The notes under the pieces: model-generated
Seen by the model: the letters and a program-made list of their open reading frames with translations, nothing else
The model's database searches: none
Told to the model about the DNA's origin: nothing
In this document: piece by piece, positions 1 through 10,930 of the stretch
Layout: each line of letters starts with the position of its first letter
Position numbering within the stretch: position 1 is the first letter of the stretch
NCBI GenBank assembly: GCA_964016875.1
Contig: OZ024723.1
Span: 10,755,343 to 10,819,342, forward strand
DNA from: Fallopia convolvulus
Lineage: Eukaryota > Streptophyta > Magnoliopsida > Caryophyllales > Polygonaceae
Direction: 5' to 3'
DNA: 64,000 nucleotides
Position numbers and translations under genes: made by a program

Positions 1-1
1 C

Positions 2-1524
2 ATGGTCGAACGCCAAAATCGAACCATTCAAGAAAAAGGTCTCCCTCTCCTTGCTCATTCCAAATTATCCTAAGAATTTTGGGAACATGCCTTTCATACT
101 ACCATCTATGTTCATAATCGAACTCCTACCCTTGTGCTCCAAAATTCTTCCCCGTTTGAACGACTTTATAGTAGGGTGCCGAACTACTCATTTTTAGGTC
201 GTTTGGCTGCCTATGTTTCCCATATTTAGGACCTTATTGCTATAACAAACTTGAGTTTAAAACCATCCCTTGCCTTTTTTGGGGCTATAGTTCTAACCAT
301 AAAGGGTACTGTATATTAGTCGTCATGTTATTTTTCATGAGTCATTTTTCCGTTCTGTTTTCCAGCCAGTGTCTTCTTCCATTGAGCACTCTTCACCGTT
401 TATCTCCATAGCCTTAACCTCTCATGGTTCACCTCTTGTGCCACCTTCTTCGCCGACACAACCCGCTATCGTTTCTCAAGAAATAGCATCCTTGCCTCTC
501 ACTTCCGCAATCAACTCTCCCCTCACCAAATCACGATTTACAACCTTATCTTTGCCACCCCCTGAGCCATTACAACTACCACCTCCTCCACAACCACCTC
601 CTTAGCACCCTCACCTTCTCCCCTTTGATCAATCCACTCAACTCATGACCACTAGGGCTCATATAGGTCCACAAAACACCCACTTCCCCTAACCCTAGCC
701 TTGATATTGAGCCAAAAACATACAATCAAGCAAAAAATCTCCGTGAGTGGTTTTCTGCCATGAAATCCAAGTCTGATGCCTTACAAGGTATAAGTACTTA
801 GTCTTTAGTTCCTATTCCTCTTAATACTAACGTTGTGGGTTTTTAGTGGGTGTACATGATAGAACGGAAAGTGGATTACTCTCTTGATCGCTACAAATCC
901 CATTTGGTGGCCAAAAGTTATCACCAAGAGGAACATGTGGACTATTTTGACTCTTTTAGTCCAATTGTTCATCCTACTACAATCCGCCTTGTTCTTATTA
1001 TTGCATGTACTTGTCACTGGCCAATTCGGCAATTGGATATTAACAATGCTTTCCTGAATGGTGACTTGACAGAACATGTTTACATGGACCAACCATTCGA
1101 TATTGTTGACCTGGTTCATCCCACATATGTTTTTCGACTTCATAAGACGCTTTATGGCCTCAAACCGGATCCCCATGCTTGGTCTAATAAGCTTAGGTCT
1201 TATCTATTATGCCCATTGGGTTCCATGCATGTCAGTCCGATTCCTCTTTATTTGTCTTGTTCCAAAATAATATAATTATCTATGTCCTGGTCTATGTAGA
1301 CGATCTTGTAGTTATAGGCAATTCTAGTGTGTCTATTTAGTCATTTTTCACGAGCTTGCATCAAGCCTTTGCATTTGAAGGATTTAGTTCCTCGTCACTA
1401 CTTTTTATGGATTGAGGTTTCTCGAGTAAATGATCAGTTCCATCTCTATAAAAAAAAGTACATACATGATTTGCTTTCCAATGCTAAAATGGCTGATGCT
1501 AAACCGATCTCGAGTACTGCCTAA
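2..1524 (+). pseudogene. Decayed Ty1/copia pol fragment (integrase to reverse transcriptase)
   Basis: Conceptual translation in shifting frames gives, in order, the integrase end (a VERQNRT-like motif near position 5, then a stretch with HNRTPT and SPFERL), a Pro/Ser-rich linker (369-605), and the copia reverse transcriptase: DRYKSHLVAK, FSPIVHPTTIRL, RQLDINNAFLNGDL, LHKTLYGLK (850-1180) and the catalytic YVLVYVDDL (about 1280-1310). The LYKKKYIHDLL part of the RT end lies at 1327-1524. Stops and frameshifts interrupt every domain. The RNase H domain and both LTRs are absent; the left side is cut by the window edge and the right side stops abruptly near 1525. The order INT-RT is diagnostic of Ty1/copia rather than gypsy. 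It is an old, non-functional fragment. Confidence 0.9.
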
Positions 1525-1529
1525 TGGAA

Positions 1530-3483
1530 ATTAATGGAGAAACATGTATGCTAGAGTTTAATAAGCATTTTTTGGAAAAGGTAAATTTTCCATAAAAGTA
1601 AATAAAAATATGTACAAAAAAGCACCCGATGAAACCAACTTGAAGACTTGTAAGGGCAAGAAGCAAAGTTATGTTAGCCAATCCAAGCCTAAAAAGTTAT
1701 ACATAAGTAAGTTCATATCGGATCCCCAACCAAAATATGCATTATGCTATTAGAGTACACAAAATCAGGCTCACACACAAAAAAACAATCACCTCCATAA
1801 AAGAAAACCATAAATCCCTTCATCCATGTCTAAACTTGTCACATGAATTCTTGTGCTTCACTCGAGCTCTCTCCTTTATGAGATGAGTAGTTCCATGAAT
1901 GGTATCAACAATGTTAGGCACTTGATCTAGAAAACAAGTTGAGTTCCTAAACTCATGTACATTGTCGTGGTGAATGCGATGATTCTCAAACTTGTAGAAT
2001 CCCAAGTTCTAATTTTTGCTAGCCAAGAACCAATCAAGCCACTCATGGATTAAAGTGGGGTAAAATTGAATGCCACTCCACTTCATGACTCCTTTGGTGA
2101 CACCTCTTGAGAAACTCTAGCAGAATCAAGTATAGAAATTGGATTCAATTTCAGATCTAGAAAGGGGATAAAGGTTGGTATTAGTAATGCCCATTTAGTA
2201 AAGCTTGTACAACATTGGAGTTGTCCCTCTTGTTTCAAGTCAAACAGAAAGAGAACATTGAGGGAGATTGGGTGATTTCAAAATGACAATGCCCCATGGA
2301 ATTTTGTTTCCCTTGTTACGCAAAAGATCATAAATCAAATTGAAGATATTGCAAGAGCCACCAAGGTTCCAAATGTTGCTCCATTCTCTTAAACCAACGT
2401 TGATCCTAATGTGGAGAAGGTCCTTATTGACTCTCAAGAGAGATTTCCATGTCCAACTATCTCCAAGCCTAATGTCATCATTCTAGTTATTTGATCGTCT
2501 AGCCAGGAACCATTTCAACATTATATTGCAACCATATATTAGATTGGTTGAAATCTATGTCAAAGATATGACGAGTTGATTGGGCATTGTTCTAAGACAA
2601 CAACTCTTTGAAACATAACCTACTCTCATCTTTTAGCTGAGAACTATCTCTTCAAGCAGCAAGGCATCTCTTCCCCTCACAAACATTGGTTAATAAATAT
2701 ATAAATATATATATTTTGGTGAAAAGTTTTTTTGGTGTTCGATACATAAAGCTCATTGATGTTGATTTTCTAAATAATAGGTGTCCAAATTAATAAAATG
2801 ACAGTGAAATAAACTAAATAAAATATTCTATTTATAATTTAAGGGTAATATATGGAAATGTTTTCCATAAACTCAAATAAGCTTGTGGATATAGCTTAAA
2901 TTTTGGGCAAAAATTTAACTACATTCAACTCTATTACGATTCGATCAATTTTCATCAACTATCTGTGTTGAAAGCTTGTTTTTGAGTTTATTTATTTACA
3001 TAATCTGCTATCTGCTTTTTTAAGCTCAATATAAGTTGTGCCAATTGTGATTGAATTGTATACACTTGAATCAGATAAATATTTCTAACAAATACTTCTA
3101 TTTTTTCCCTTAAATAAGATAGATTTTCCATTAATGTGCAACAAAATATTAAATGAGATTAAGATACCTACTAAGTCATTATCCAAAATCTAGTTCTAAT
3201 AGCTAGCGACAAAATAAAAGTTCATATATGATAACGAACAATACTTGAGGGAGAAACATATACACTTGAGTTAAGTAAATATAGCTAGAAAAATATTTAT
3301 GTTTTTTATTGGGAATGTTATTAACATGCATCAACAAAAAGAGAGTTTTGATTTCCCACTCAAAATCTAATATCTGGTTTTAATCATGACAAAAAAGTTC
3401 TTCGTAAGCTTTCAACACATCACTGCCTAATGAAGTAATGTATACACCACAATTGGATAAATGTTACTAAAAGAAACCCTTGT
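1530..3483. other. Non-coding, A+T-rich; degenerate ~190-bp repeats near the end
   Basis: No convincing gene is seen. Short minus-strand frames at 1499-2437 show no recognisable motif. From about 3050 to 3480 a weakly conserved segment, recognisable by TATACACTTGA-like starts followed by a TAAATAT core, recurs about every 190 bp (near 3058, 3250 and 3437). This looks like an old local duplication. Confidence 0.4.
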
Positions 3484-3900
3484 TGTAACACCCTGACTTT
3501 ACACCGGGGCGCTACTCTGTAGTAGACCTCACCGGGTCCTACTTAGGCTAGTCTGACAACGAGTTCATTCCGATTTTACAACTCGGGCACGCCGAGAAAA
3601 CGCAATAAAATATCCAACTTTTCTTTTTATAAAACTTAAGGTATTAAATCATGCATGAGCATCCTGACCAAACTTAAAACGAGAAAAGATCATCAATCCC
3701 AGTTCCCAACAACATTACTTAAACCAACTAAGCATACATAAGTTTACATGCTAAAAAAACAACCAAACTCGACCCTGGACCTAAAGACTCACACATCAAC
3801 GTCCACTCCACCACTCGGCTAAGGATCCATCGCAGTTCCTTACTCGTCATACCTAAAACTGAAAAAGTAAGTCCCCTAAGAGCGCCCCCTCATAAGAGGG
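3484..3900 (+). mobile_element. 5' end of a TGTAACACCC-type LTR (chromovirus-like), truncated
   Basis: The segment opens with TGTAACACCCTG, the form typical of many plant Ty3/gypsy chromovirus LTRs. The reverse complement of the sequence ending at 21375 aligns by eye to it: TGTAACACCC, then a GGGCGCTACTC block, GTAGTAGA, a CGGGT block and a TGACAAC block in the same order. This supports one LTR family with two diverged copies in opposite orientation. The right boundary is not defined; similarity fades near 3.85-3.9 kb, where the Harbinger neighbourhood begins. No second LTR or internal region is attached, so it is a solo or truncated LTR. Confidence 0.55.
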
Positions 3901-4367
3901 ACTTTGAGAGCCCTTGAGGGACGCACACGTGGTGCGCATGGATTGGTTTATATTCCACCTGTTAGATGCTCACCACATCTCATGATCTGGACGGATAAGA
4001 TTCAATAATAAAAAAATAAATATAAAAAAATAAATCTTTATTTATTCACTTAATTTTTTGTATTTTATATTATTTTTTGAAATGAATAAAATTAAATTCT
4101 CTATCTATACAAATCCATTTTGTATAAGTTTTGCATGAAAATTATATATATAATTAAAACATGAATATAGTTAGTGTAATAATTTATATTATTTGGTAGA
4201 AAAATAATGTCTGATATTGAAATCATATGTCCTCAATATATGCACATATTTTCTAAATCCTTTTCAATAAAAAATAATATTTTTTTCTATATATAGGGTG
4301 CAACCCACCCAAAAATGTATTCACATTTTCAAGTTCCAACTCTAAAATTTCTTTCTATCTTTTCTTT

Positions 4368-5179
4368 ATGGATCCAACTCATCCATTTTATTTTTCTGGA
4401 AATTTAATGGATCTCCTCAATGATGAACAAATTGAAAACACTTCAGATTATTTATCTTTAACTCCAAACTCAACCCAAATGAGTCTACCACTTGAAATTC
4501 CACAATATAGCACCCAATATGGCCTTCATGTGGGGGGTAATAAGCATACTCTTGTCCAAACACAACCAATCGTAGAGAAGCCAGACCCAATTGGAGCCCT
4601 CTTGAGGACATTATTCTTATTAGTGCATGGTTAAATACAAGTAAAGATCTAATTGTAGGTAATGACAAAAAAGCAATTGCTTTTTGGAAGAGAGTTGCAA
4701 AGTATTATCGCCATAGTCTTGCAACTGCAAACCTACCAACATGAGAAGCAAAAGCGTGCAGGAAGAGATGGCACAAAATAAATGGTGATGTCTCCAAGTT
4801 TGTTGGAGACTACTATCATGCATGCAAAATGTGGACTAGTGGTCAATCCGAGGATGATGTCCTCAAAGAAGCTTATAACATCTTCTTCTCTGATGGAGGG
4901 AAGATGTTCACTCTTGAACATGCATGGAGGGAGCTGCAAAATAATAGAAAATCGTGTAGCACTATCGGTCCAAATTTTGAAAGTGAAGGAAGCTCAAAGA
5001 GAACAAAGCTAAATCAAGGTGGCATGTATTCTTCAGGTTCTAATGCAGAGAGTCCGATCAATTTGGATGACGTACAAGAGCAAACTATTGCTCGTCTTCT
5101 TGGTGTAAAGGCGTCAAAGAACAAAGGGAAGAAGATTGCTACCAAAACATCGAAAGAAGAAAAGGAGGTTGGTTCTTGA
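4368..5179 (+). pseudogene. Harbinger ORF1-like protein (Myb/SANT + NAM-associated), broken
   Basis: The start at 4368 gives MDPTHPFYFSG..., the kind of N-terminus seen in plant proteins annotated glutathione S-transferase T3-like, which are Harbinger ORF1 derivatives. Downstream, in another frame, come ISAWLNTSKD, FWKRVAKYY, KRWHKINGDVSKFVG, GQSEDDVLKEAY, FTLEHAWREL and a basic Lys-rich tail ending at 5179. The frame changes near 4590, an in-frame TAG sits after NLPT (about 4741), and the frame changes again before 4829. The family protein binds DNA and helps import or position the transposase. This copy cannot make a full protein. It is followed by short direct repeats and then the transposase remnant. 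Confidence 0.8.
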
Positions 5180-5454
5180 TCAAGAATTTAGAGCATATTT
5201 GCCATGAAGGAGCAAGACAAAGAGGAACAAAGGAAACTTGCAAGGATGGAATTGCTTAATAGCCTTATTTTGAGATCAGGTTCACTTTCAAAAAAAGAAT
5301 AAGCATTGAAGAGTAAGCTCATTGATAGGATGATGTAACCCTTATGGTAATCTTCCATGGAAAGTATCCTTTTAAGTTAGCTGTGTGTTTGTTTCATGTG
5401 TTGTGCTTATTGTAACGTAAGATGTTGTTATCCTTAATTAAGGTCATGGATCTC

Positions 5455-5575
5455 TCTGCACAAACACTATTTACCTCTCTACACAAACACTATTTACCTC
5501 TTTTAAAAACGAATCTCTGCACAAACCATATTTACCTCTCTTCACAAACACTACTTACCTCTTTTGAAAAGTAAG
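5455..5575. repeat. Short imperfect direct repeats between the two Harbinger genes
   Basis: A CTCTGCACAAACACTATTTAC-like unit of roughly 25 bp occurs about four to five times (CTCTCTGCACAAACACTATT, CTCTCTACACAAACACTATT, CTCTGCACAAACCATATT, CTCTTCACAAACACTACTT). It is repeated once more near 5605 in degenerate form. The repeats lie just upstream of the transposase remnant. A regulatory or transposase-binding role is possible but only inferred. Confidence 0.6.
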
Positions 5576-5719
5576 AAAAATCAAATCAATTTCAAAAAAT
5601 AAATCTCTACACAAGCACTATCTACATTAAGAAGAAGCCTTGACCACTATAAAATGATATCATCTCTTTCCTAACTCATTGCATACAAATCCAACACTCC
5701 AAATATACTTTCTTACTCA

Positions 5720-6512
5720 AAATGTCAAATCCAACGATTACTTCACACGAGAGAGATGCGTGGATTTCCAAGCATGATGGGAAGCACTGCTTGTATGCAT
5801 TGGGAGTAGAAGAATTGTCCCACTGCATGGAAAGGGATGTATTCTCGTGGAAATAAAAAACTGACGATTGTATTGGAGGTTATAGCATCATATGACCTTT
5901 GGATCTAACATGCATTTTTTTGGAACTTTAGGTCTTGTAATGTTAATGTTCTTGATCGTTCACCCATTTTTGATGGTATTTTGCAAGGTCGAGCTCCAGA
6001 ATTGGATTATATTGTCAATGGGCACCAATATAAGGTGGGATACTATCTCACTGATGGAATATATCCACAATTGGTTACATTTATCCAATCAATTCGACCC
6101 CTCAAGGTCCTAAAGCGACATTATTTGCTCAAAAGCAAGAATCAATTCGAAAGGATGTCGAACGTGCTTTTGGAGTTTTGCATTCTCGATTTGCTATAGT
6201 TCAAAAACCCGCACTTGGTTTGAATATACAGAAAATTGGGAAGAGTATGAAAGCCTCTATTATATTGCACAATATGATAGTCGAGATGAACGAGATAAAT
6301 ACACTCAGTATGATGTGACTCCATTCCAAGAAGTAGATGACAATGAGAGCACACTAGTAGAATCTACGTTCTCTACACATGAACCTATCAACATGGCCAT
6401 ATATCTTAGTAATCGGGTTAGAATTCATGATATGAATATGCACCATCAATTGAAAGTTGATTTGGTTCAGAACATATGGCAAAAGTTTGGTACCACAACT
6501 AGTGAAGATTAA
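5720..6512 (+). pseudogene. PIF/Harbinger DDE transposase (ALP1-like nuclease), decayed
   Basis: Frame-by-frame reading gives, in order, CMHWEWKNCPTAWKGMYSRG, IVLEVIASYDLW, NVNVLDRSPIF, QGRAPELDYIVNGHQY, GYYLTDGIYP, KQESIRKDVERAFGVLHSRF, KASIILHNMIVE and a C-terminal end RVRIHDMNMHHQLK...FGTTTSED (stop near 6512). These are signatures of the DDE_Tnp_4 family. The usual IDCMHW segment with the first catalytic Asp reads TACMHW here, so the Asp appears replaced by Ala. The N-terminal part is missing, and several frameshifts are present (for example near 5855 and 5940). It is a dead copy of the enzyme that would cut the element's ends. Confidence 0.8.
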
Positions 6513-6519
6513 AGTAATG

Positions 6520-7348
6520 TTATTTTATGCTTAATTGTGTTTGTTGTATTATTTTTCATTTTCTAGTATTTTGGTGTATCTCTTTTATGAATTATATTTT
6601 GTAATTTTATGCTTAAATATTTTGTGTAAGTGAGCAAAATATTTCTATTGTCTTTTCTTAATGTTATAATTATGCTTTATTATAAAATTTAGTTATAAAT
6701 TATTATAATGTATTATATAGATATTATTTAGGATATAAAATACTATTATAATATTATTTGAGAGTATATATGTAATTTGAGATAAAATATTAAAAGTTAA
6801 AAAAAACATGAGAGACTCATTGAGTCTCTAGTAATGAAAATATGGAAGAACCAAAATCCAATAAGTCCCTAAAGAAATGACTATAAAAATAACATTATTT
6901 TAGTGGTGAGAGACCCAATGTAGATGTCCTAAGGGTCAGTTACAATTCTAATCCAAGCTAGAGAGAGATGTGTATAAAATGTTTAAAAATCGCATAAAAT
7001 TCTAGCAACCAACAAACACATTCATGCATACACCATAATCTTAAATACATGTCCATTTTATAATTAACGTCAATAAATCATACCTGCACACACATACACA
7101 CAATCTCATACATACAACATTCACCTCCACCACTTCCACCATGATCATTACAATCACTTCCATACACAATCACTTCCATCACCCTCACAACCATATATAA
7201 TATCTTCCATTCACAATCACTTCCATCACCCTCACATCCATTGCAATCAAAAACACAATCACAAATGCAATCACATATACAATCACAACCAAAATCATAG
7301 TCACAATTGCAACCACATGACAATTACAGTTGTGGTACCGAACTATTG
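6520..7348. other. Non-coding flank with low-complexity TCACTTCCATCACC tract
   Basis: 6520-6932 is the A+T-rich 3' flank of the Harbinger relic. 7110-7320 is a low-complexity stretch built from variants of CAATCACTTCCATCACCCTC and ACAATCACAAATGC. It opens as a minus-strand Cys/Asp-rich frame (7078-7323) that I regard as a by-product of the repeat and not a gene. Confidence 0.6.
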
Positions 7349-7700
7349 CTTCCCGCTTGGGGTTGGAAAATCTCGTTAAGTCCACCCCTCGCTTCCCGCT
7401 TTGGGTTGGAGAATCTCGTTAAGTCCACCCCTCTCTTCCCGCTTGGGGTTGGAGAATCTCGTTAAGTCCATCCCTCGCTCCCCGCTTGGGGTTGGAGAAT
7501 CTCGTTAAGTCCACCCCTCGCTTCCCGCTTGGGGTTGAAGAATCTCGTTGAGTCCACCCCTCGCTTCCTTCTTGGGGTTGGAGAATCTCGTTGAGTCCCC
7601 CCCTTGCTTCCCGCTTGGGGTTGGAGATTCTCGGTTTTAAGTTGTTAAGTCCACCCCTCGTTTCCCGACTGGGGTCGGATAATCTCGATTAAACCATGCG
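7349..7700. repeat. 43-bp minisatellite, about 8 units
   Basis: The unit begins CTTCCCGCTTGGGGTTGGAG and ends AAGTCCACCCCTCG; units 1-6 are 43 bp each with one to four changes. Unit 7 has an insertion near TCTCGGTTTTAAG, and unit 8 (TTTCCCGACTGGGGTCGGAT...) is the most diverged. The array lies upstream of the antisense ORF of the Tat-like element, where Tat-lineage elements commonly carry tandem repeats in their 3' untranslated region. Confidence 0.9.
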
Positions 7701-8040
7701 AGGTTTGAGCGAAGCTCACAACTTCTCCATAAAAATCATTGTGCAAGGTCTGAGCAAGGCTCGAGACCTCGGCGCAATCTTATGAAGATCCGAGCGAAGC
7801 TCACAATCTCAGTGCGGAATTAAACACTTATGTGGCCCAAGTGCCACAATAGTTGTGACACTCGAACCATGGGGTTGGATGGATATGGATGGGCATATAC
7901 ATATAAATTAAAGCGAGAAGCACAAACAATCATAAGGTAAGAAAAGTGGTGTAAAATGAGGGCCACAAGGGCCAAGATGTTTAGATTACAGACCCCGCAG
8001 GGCCACTAAAAAAAACTTATTACAAAACCAGCAACATCCT

Positions 8041-8751
8041 TCAGATCTTCGAGGCTTCAACGTCGGGGCCTTTGAGAGTCTCTAGGGCAGAAGCAGGTGT
8101 CGTGGACGGCTGGGACTTTGGCACATCTGCCACAGGCTGAGGCTCCGTAACTGCGACTTTCAGGTCTCCCCGAGCGAGGTCTGCCGCGGTAGGTACCTCG
8201 CTGGCCACAGTTCCATCCTCGTTGAGAAAGAACTCACATTCTCCCTCGGGCTCTTCCCCGTCAAGTTCCCCCATGGTCTCCTCATAGTTGGGGATGAAGA
8301 AGGTAATGCGGGGGTCGATATGCCTGTACTTCGCAACCGCCTGTTTGACCCCCATGCGGACGGATTGGTGGAACATCTTCCTCACACTCTCCACCAACTC
8401 CGCCTTATAGGCCTCGGAGTCCACACACCTTTCGTAGGGCACCAAGGAGCAGCCCTCCTCTTCGGGAAGTGCTAACTCGACTCCCTCGGGCCAAGCGAAG
8501 TCCTTAGCAATAGCCGCGAGGTCTTTAGGCTTTAGCTCGGTGGGTACCCCCTCAGACAGAAAAGCCTCGCGTGAACCCGAGGACATAGGGATCCGTTCCT
8601 CGAGGACAGGTGGAACGCAGAACACGGCGTCGGTGATATACGCCGCAGCAAAACTCGCGGGCTCGTAGGAGGTGGAAGCCGGGGCCGCTTCAACCCCCGA
8701 CCTCACCGCAACCTCGGCAACAACCTCATCGGAGACGGAAGACGAGGCCAT
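8041..8751 (-). CDS. Antisense retrotransposon ORF (putative gypsy-type transposon domain family), internally deleted
   Basis: This is an uninterrupted 236-codon frame with strong codon-like G+C content compared with its surroundings. Motifs: WPEGVELALPEE (about residues 91-102), VRKMFHQSVRMGVKQAV, HIDPRITFFIPNY and EEPEGECEFFLNEDG, then an acidic/Pro-rich tail ending EASKI. The decayed frames of copy B at 35.6-38.2 kb carry the same blocks (PWPEGVELAL; DHVDPCIFFFKPNY; EEPEGKCELFL) but separated by about 1.6 kb that includes a CPTQLSPNAWRN motif typical of the putative gypsy-type transposon domain (PF04195). Copy A lacks that middle part, so it looks like an internal deletion that kept the frame open. 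Upstream in-frame stops (8860s, 8790s) suggest the ancestral N-terminus lay further upstream. Function unknown; it is antisense to the element. Confidence 0.65.
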   Translation of the reverse strand: MASSSVSDEVVAEVAVRSGVEAAPASTSYEPASFAAAYITDAVFCVPPVLEERIPMSSGSREAFLSEGVPTELKPKDLAAIAKDFAWPEGVELALPEEEGCSLVPYERCVDSEAYKAELVESVRKMFHQSVRMGVKQAVAKYRHIDPRITFFIPNYEETMGELDGEEPEGECEFFLNEDGTVASEVPTAADLARGDLKVAVTEPQPVADVPKSQPSTTPASALETLKGPDVEASKI

Positions 8752-10417
8752 TTCAACACCAGAATATACGCAAAGTCAAGGAAAGCCCGAGTTGATAGAA
8801 ACGGCGAAGTCGCTAGAAGAGGGGTCGCTGAAGACTAACGAGGGAGACCTCGGGTTCTAGGAATCGCTCGGCTCAACACTCCATGCGGACTCGGAGACCT
8901 GCTCGTAAGAACCCTCTTGGACTTTGAACACGAAGCCTGGTGGGGGGCTCGCAGAGGCTCTCCTAGGCATGAAAGAATGACGTTCAGGCCACAAAAGGCG
9001 AGCACCTGGATAAGAAAAGAGGCTTGAGACGTCGGTCAAAATAACAAAGGGAAAGAGAGCACGAGGTCATTACAGCAGCAGAAAAAAGAGAACGCGAGGT
9101 CACAAGGGAAGAAAGACCACGTGGAAACCCTAAGCCTACTCTGACAAGATAGGACGGCTGAGGAGAATGTGAAGCGCCAAAAAGGAGGAAAGGGAAGGAA
9201 GAATGCCAACCAACGGTGGAGGCCAGCAGTGGAAGCCCAAACGTCCCGTCAGTCGAACATCATGACGTTTGGGCTCCCGAGGATTTCAAAGATTCAAAAT
9301 GGTGGAAAAAAGCAAGCATCCAACCGTCAATTGACATGCGAAGGGTGCAAGGGCATGGCGGTCGCCACCATTGCCCCACCGTCTCACCACAACGACACTG
9401 ACAAAAAACACCAAGAAGCCACCGTTGCCCACCAAAAACCAAACCAAGACAAGAAACAGCAAAAGAAGAAAGAAAACATGCGGCAAGGGCACCGCGCCAA
9501 GATAAAAGCCACCCTCACCACCGTCTCGCCGCCGCGGCGCTGGCAAAAAACACCAAAAAACAACCGTCGCCCCTCCAGAACAAGGAACGGAAAGCAAACA
9601 AAAGAAGAATCGAAGGCGACAAACACCGAAAAAGAATGAAAAGAAGGAGGTCGAGAGCTTACTTGCTTAGAATCGGTGTAGAAAGAGCGGTGGTGCGACC
9701 GGAAAGTAGTAGAGGCTCGTCGGAAACCGCCTGAAGAAACCGTGCGCAGGAAGTCCAGAAGACGAAGAGAGAGAAAGCGAAGATGTTGGGGGAGAAGATG
9801 AAGGGGAAGCGTGTAAGATACGCCCTTATAAAGAGCAGGATTAGGCCTCCCCCGCTCCAGAAAGGCCTATTGGGCCTATTCCACCTGAGCGGCCCATTAA
9901 GCAAGACATGAAGAGCGGGCCCAGAAAGCCTCACCCATGCAAGCAAGAGAAAAGCCTAAGTACGGAGCCTCGCAAGGAGAAAGCCTCGCAAGATGCCCTC
10001 CCAACCTCCAAAACCTCGTACCCCGCGGCCTCAAGGAACTTATGCCCTGCGGCCCTCGGGGCGAGGTCCCTAGGCCATGGGGTTGTGATGATGTCCAAAA
10101 TTGTAAAATAAGAGGTTGGCCAGGGGTACAAGAAAGCAAACAGACCCGACGGGATTCCCAAAGGCAATTCTGGGGCCCGCGCCCGTACCCCTTCATTTAT
10201 CTAAACAAAGTTCCAATCCTCGCGAGGTCTCCCAAAGCCTTGAAGCGAGGTCTCAACCTCACAACCGACTCAACTGGCGCCCCCGCCCATCCGGTCCACT
10301 CAGCTGCCACCAAACTCCCCAACCAATCACCGGCTGCCTCACGTCCGGACCAATCAGAGGCCGCGATCTCGGGCATCCCACATCGGATGAACGCCAAAAC
10401 ACGATTCCCTAATTCTC

Positions 10418-10425
10418 TATAAATA
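10418..10425 (+). promoter_or_regulatory. TATA box of the Tat-like LTR (copy A)
   Basis: TATAAATA in the context CTCTATAAATAAGGGAG. The equivalent TATAAATA is found in copy B at 47241-47248, and both are followed within about 40 bp by a GTCRAAAAACATC block. The shared arrangement supports an LTR core promoter on the plus strand. Confidence 0.6.
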
Positions 10426-10930
10426 AGGGAGAACCTCGTAAGTAACAGAGGTCAAAAAACATCTTGAACTCAAGAACTATCTTGCTCGTTGAAGATCGAC
10501 GTGATCGAAGCATCGTCAAAAGACCTCGCTATAGACAAGTGAAGTCCACAAAAAGACTTCAAGTCACTCAGAGATCTCATTCACATCAAGAACCTCGCCA
10601 CCAAATCTCGCAAGTCGTCAACACCGCTTTCTCGGATCAACCTCGCACCAAGGTCAAGCAAGCGGTACTTAGGAGATAGAATCGTCTAGCAACTAGGAGA
10701 TCTCGAACATTGTTAGGTCGAGATCTCGAACAACCGTAGGGGGTCTAGGGTGTAAATCTCAAGTGTTTGTAGGCCTCGTTGGCTTGTAACCTCGTTGGTT
10801 TGCAACCTCGTTGTTTTGTAACCTCGCTGTAAAGAAAATCATAAATAAAGAAGCAAGTGTTCGCACAATCGAATATAATAATCCCGTCTCTTGTCTTTTA
10901 GCGAACGGTTTATTTCGGGTTTCATCAATC

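Larger units (their letters stand above)
4297..6932 (+). mobile_element. PIF/Harbinger DNA transposon relic
   Basis: Two transposon genes lie in the same direction: a Myb/NAM-associated ORF1 (4368-5179) followed by a DDE transposase (5720-6512). This is the standard two-gene layout of plant PIF/Harbinger elements. The right flank (about 6800-6932) contains a TGAGAGACTCATTGAGTCTC palindrome and a GGTGAGAGACCCAATG block that resembles Harbinger/Tourist termini. I could not find a clean matching left inverted repeat, so the ends given are approximate. Both genes are broken, so the element is not autonomous. Confidence 0.75.
7349..10926 (+). mobile_element. Tat-like Ty3/gypsy element, 3' part with antisense ORF and 3' LTR (copy A)
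   Basis: The pieces, in order, are a minisatellite, an antisense ORF (8041-8751, minus), about 1.2 kb of spacer and an LTR-like region ending GGTTTATTTCGGGTTTCATCA at 10926. That end matches the end of copy B (TTTATTTCATGTTTCATCCA, about 47593). The LTR has a plus-strand TATA box at 10418 (copy B: 47241), each followed by AGGTCAAAAAACATC-like or GGTCGAAAAACATC-like sequence, so the element reads left to right while the ORF is antisense. Gag and pol are absent on the left. The LTR start is not clear; it probably lies between 9.9 and 10.1 kb. The Tat assignment is inference from the antisense ORF and 3' minisatellite; no pol is available to confirm it. Confidence 0.6.

Noticed and set aside
7078..7323. 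Cys-rich small secreted peptide on the minus strand
   Set aside because: Produced by the TCACTTCCATCACC/ACAATCACAA low-complexity tract; no signal peptide and repeats explain the Cys spacing.
7349..7700. CRISPR-like array
   Set aside because: Units are directly adjacent without unique spacers, in plant DNA; it is a minisatellite.
9169..9639. 156-codon plus-strand frame (Lys/Gln-rich)
   Set aside because: Lies in the spacer of the Tat-like element, overlaps equally long minus frames, has no motif and no counterpart in copy B.
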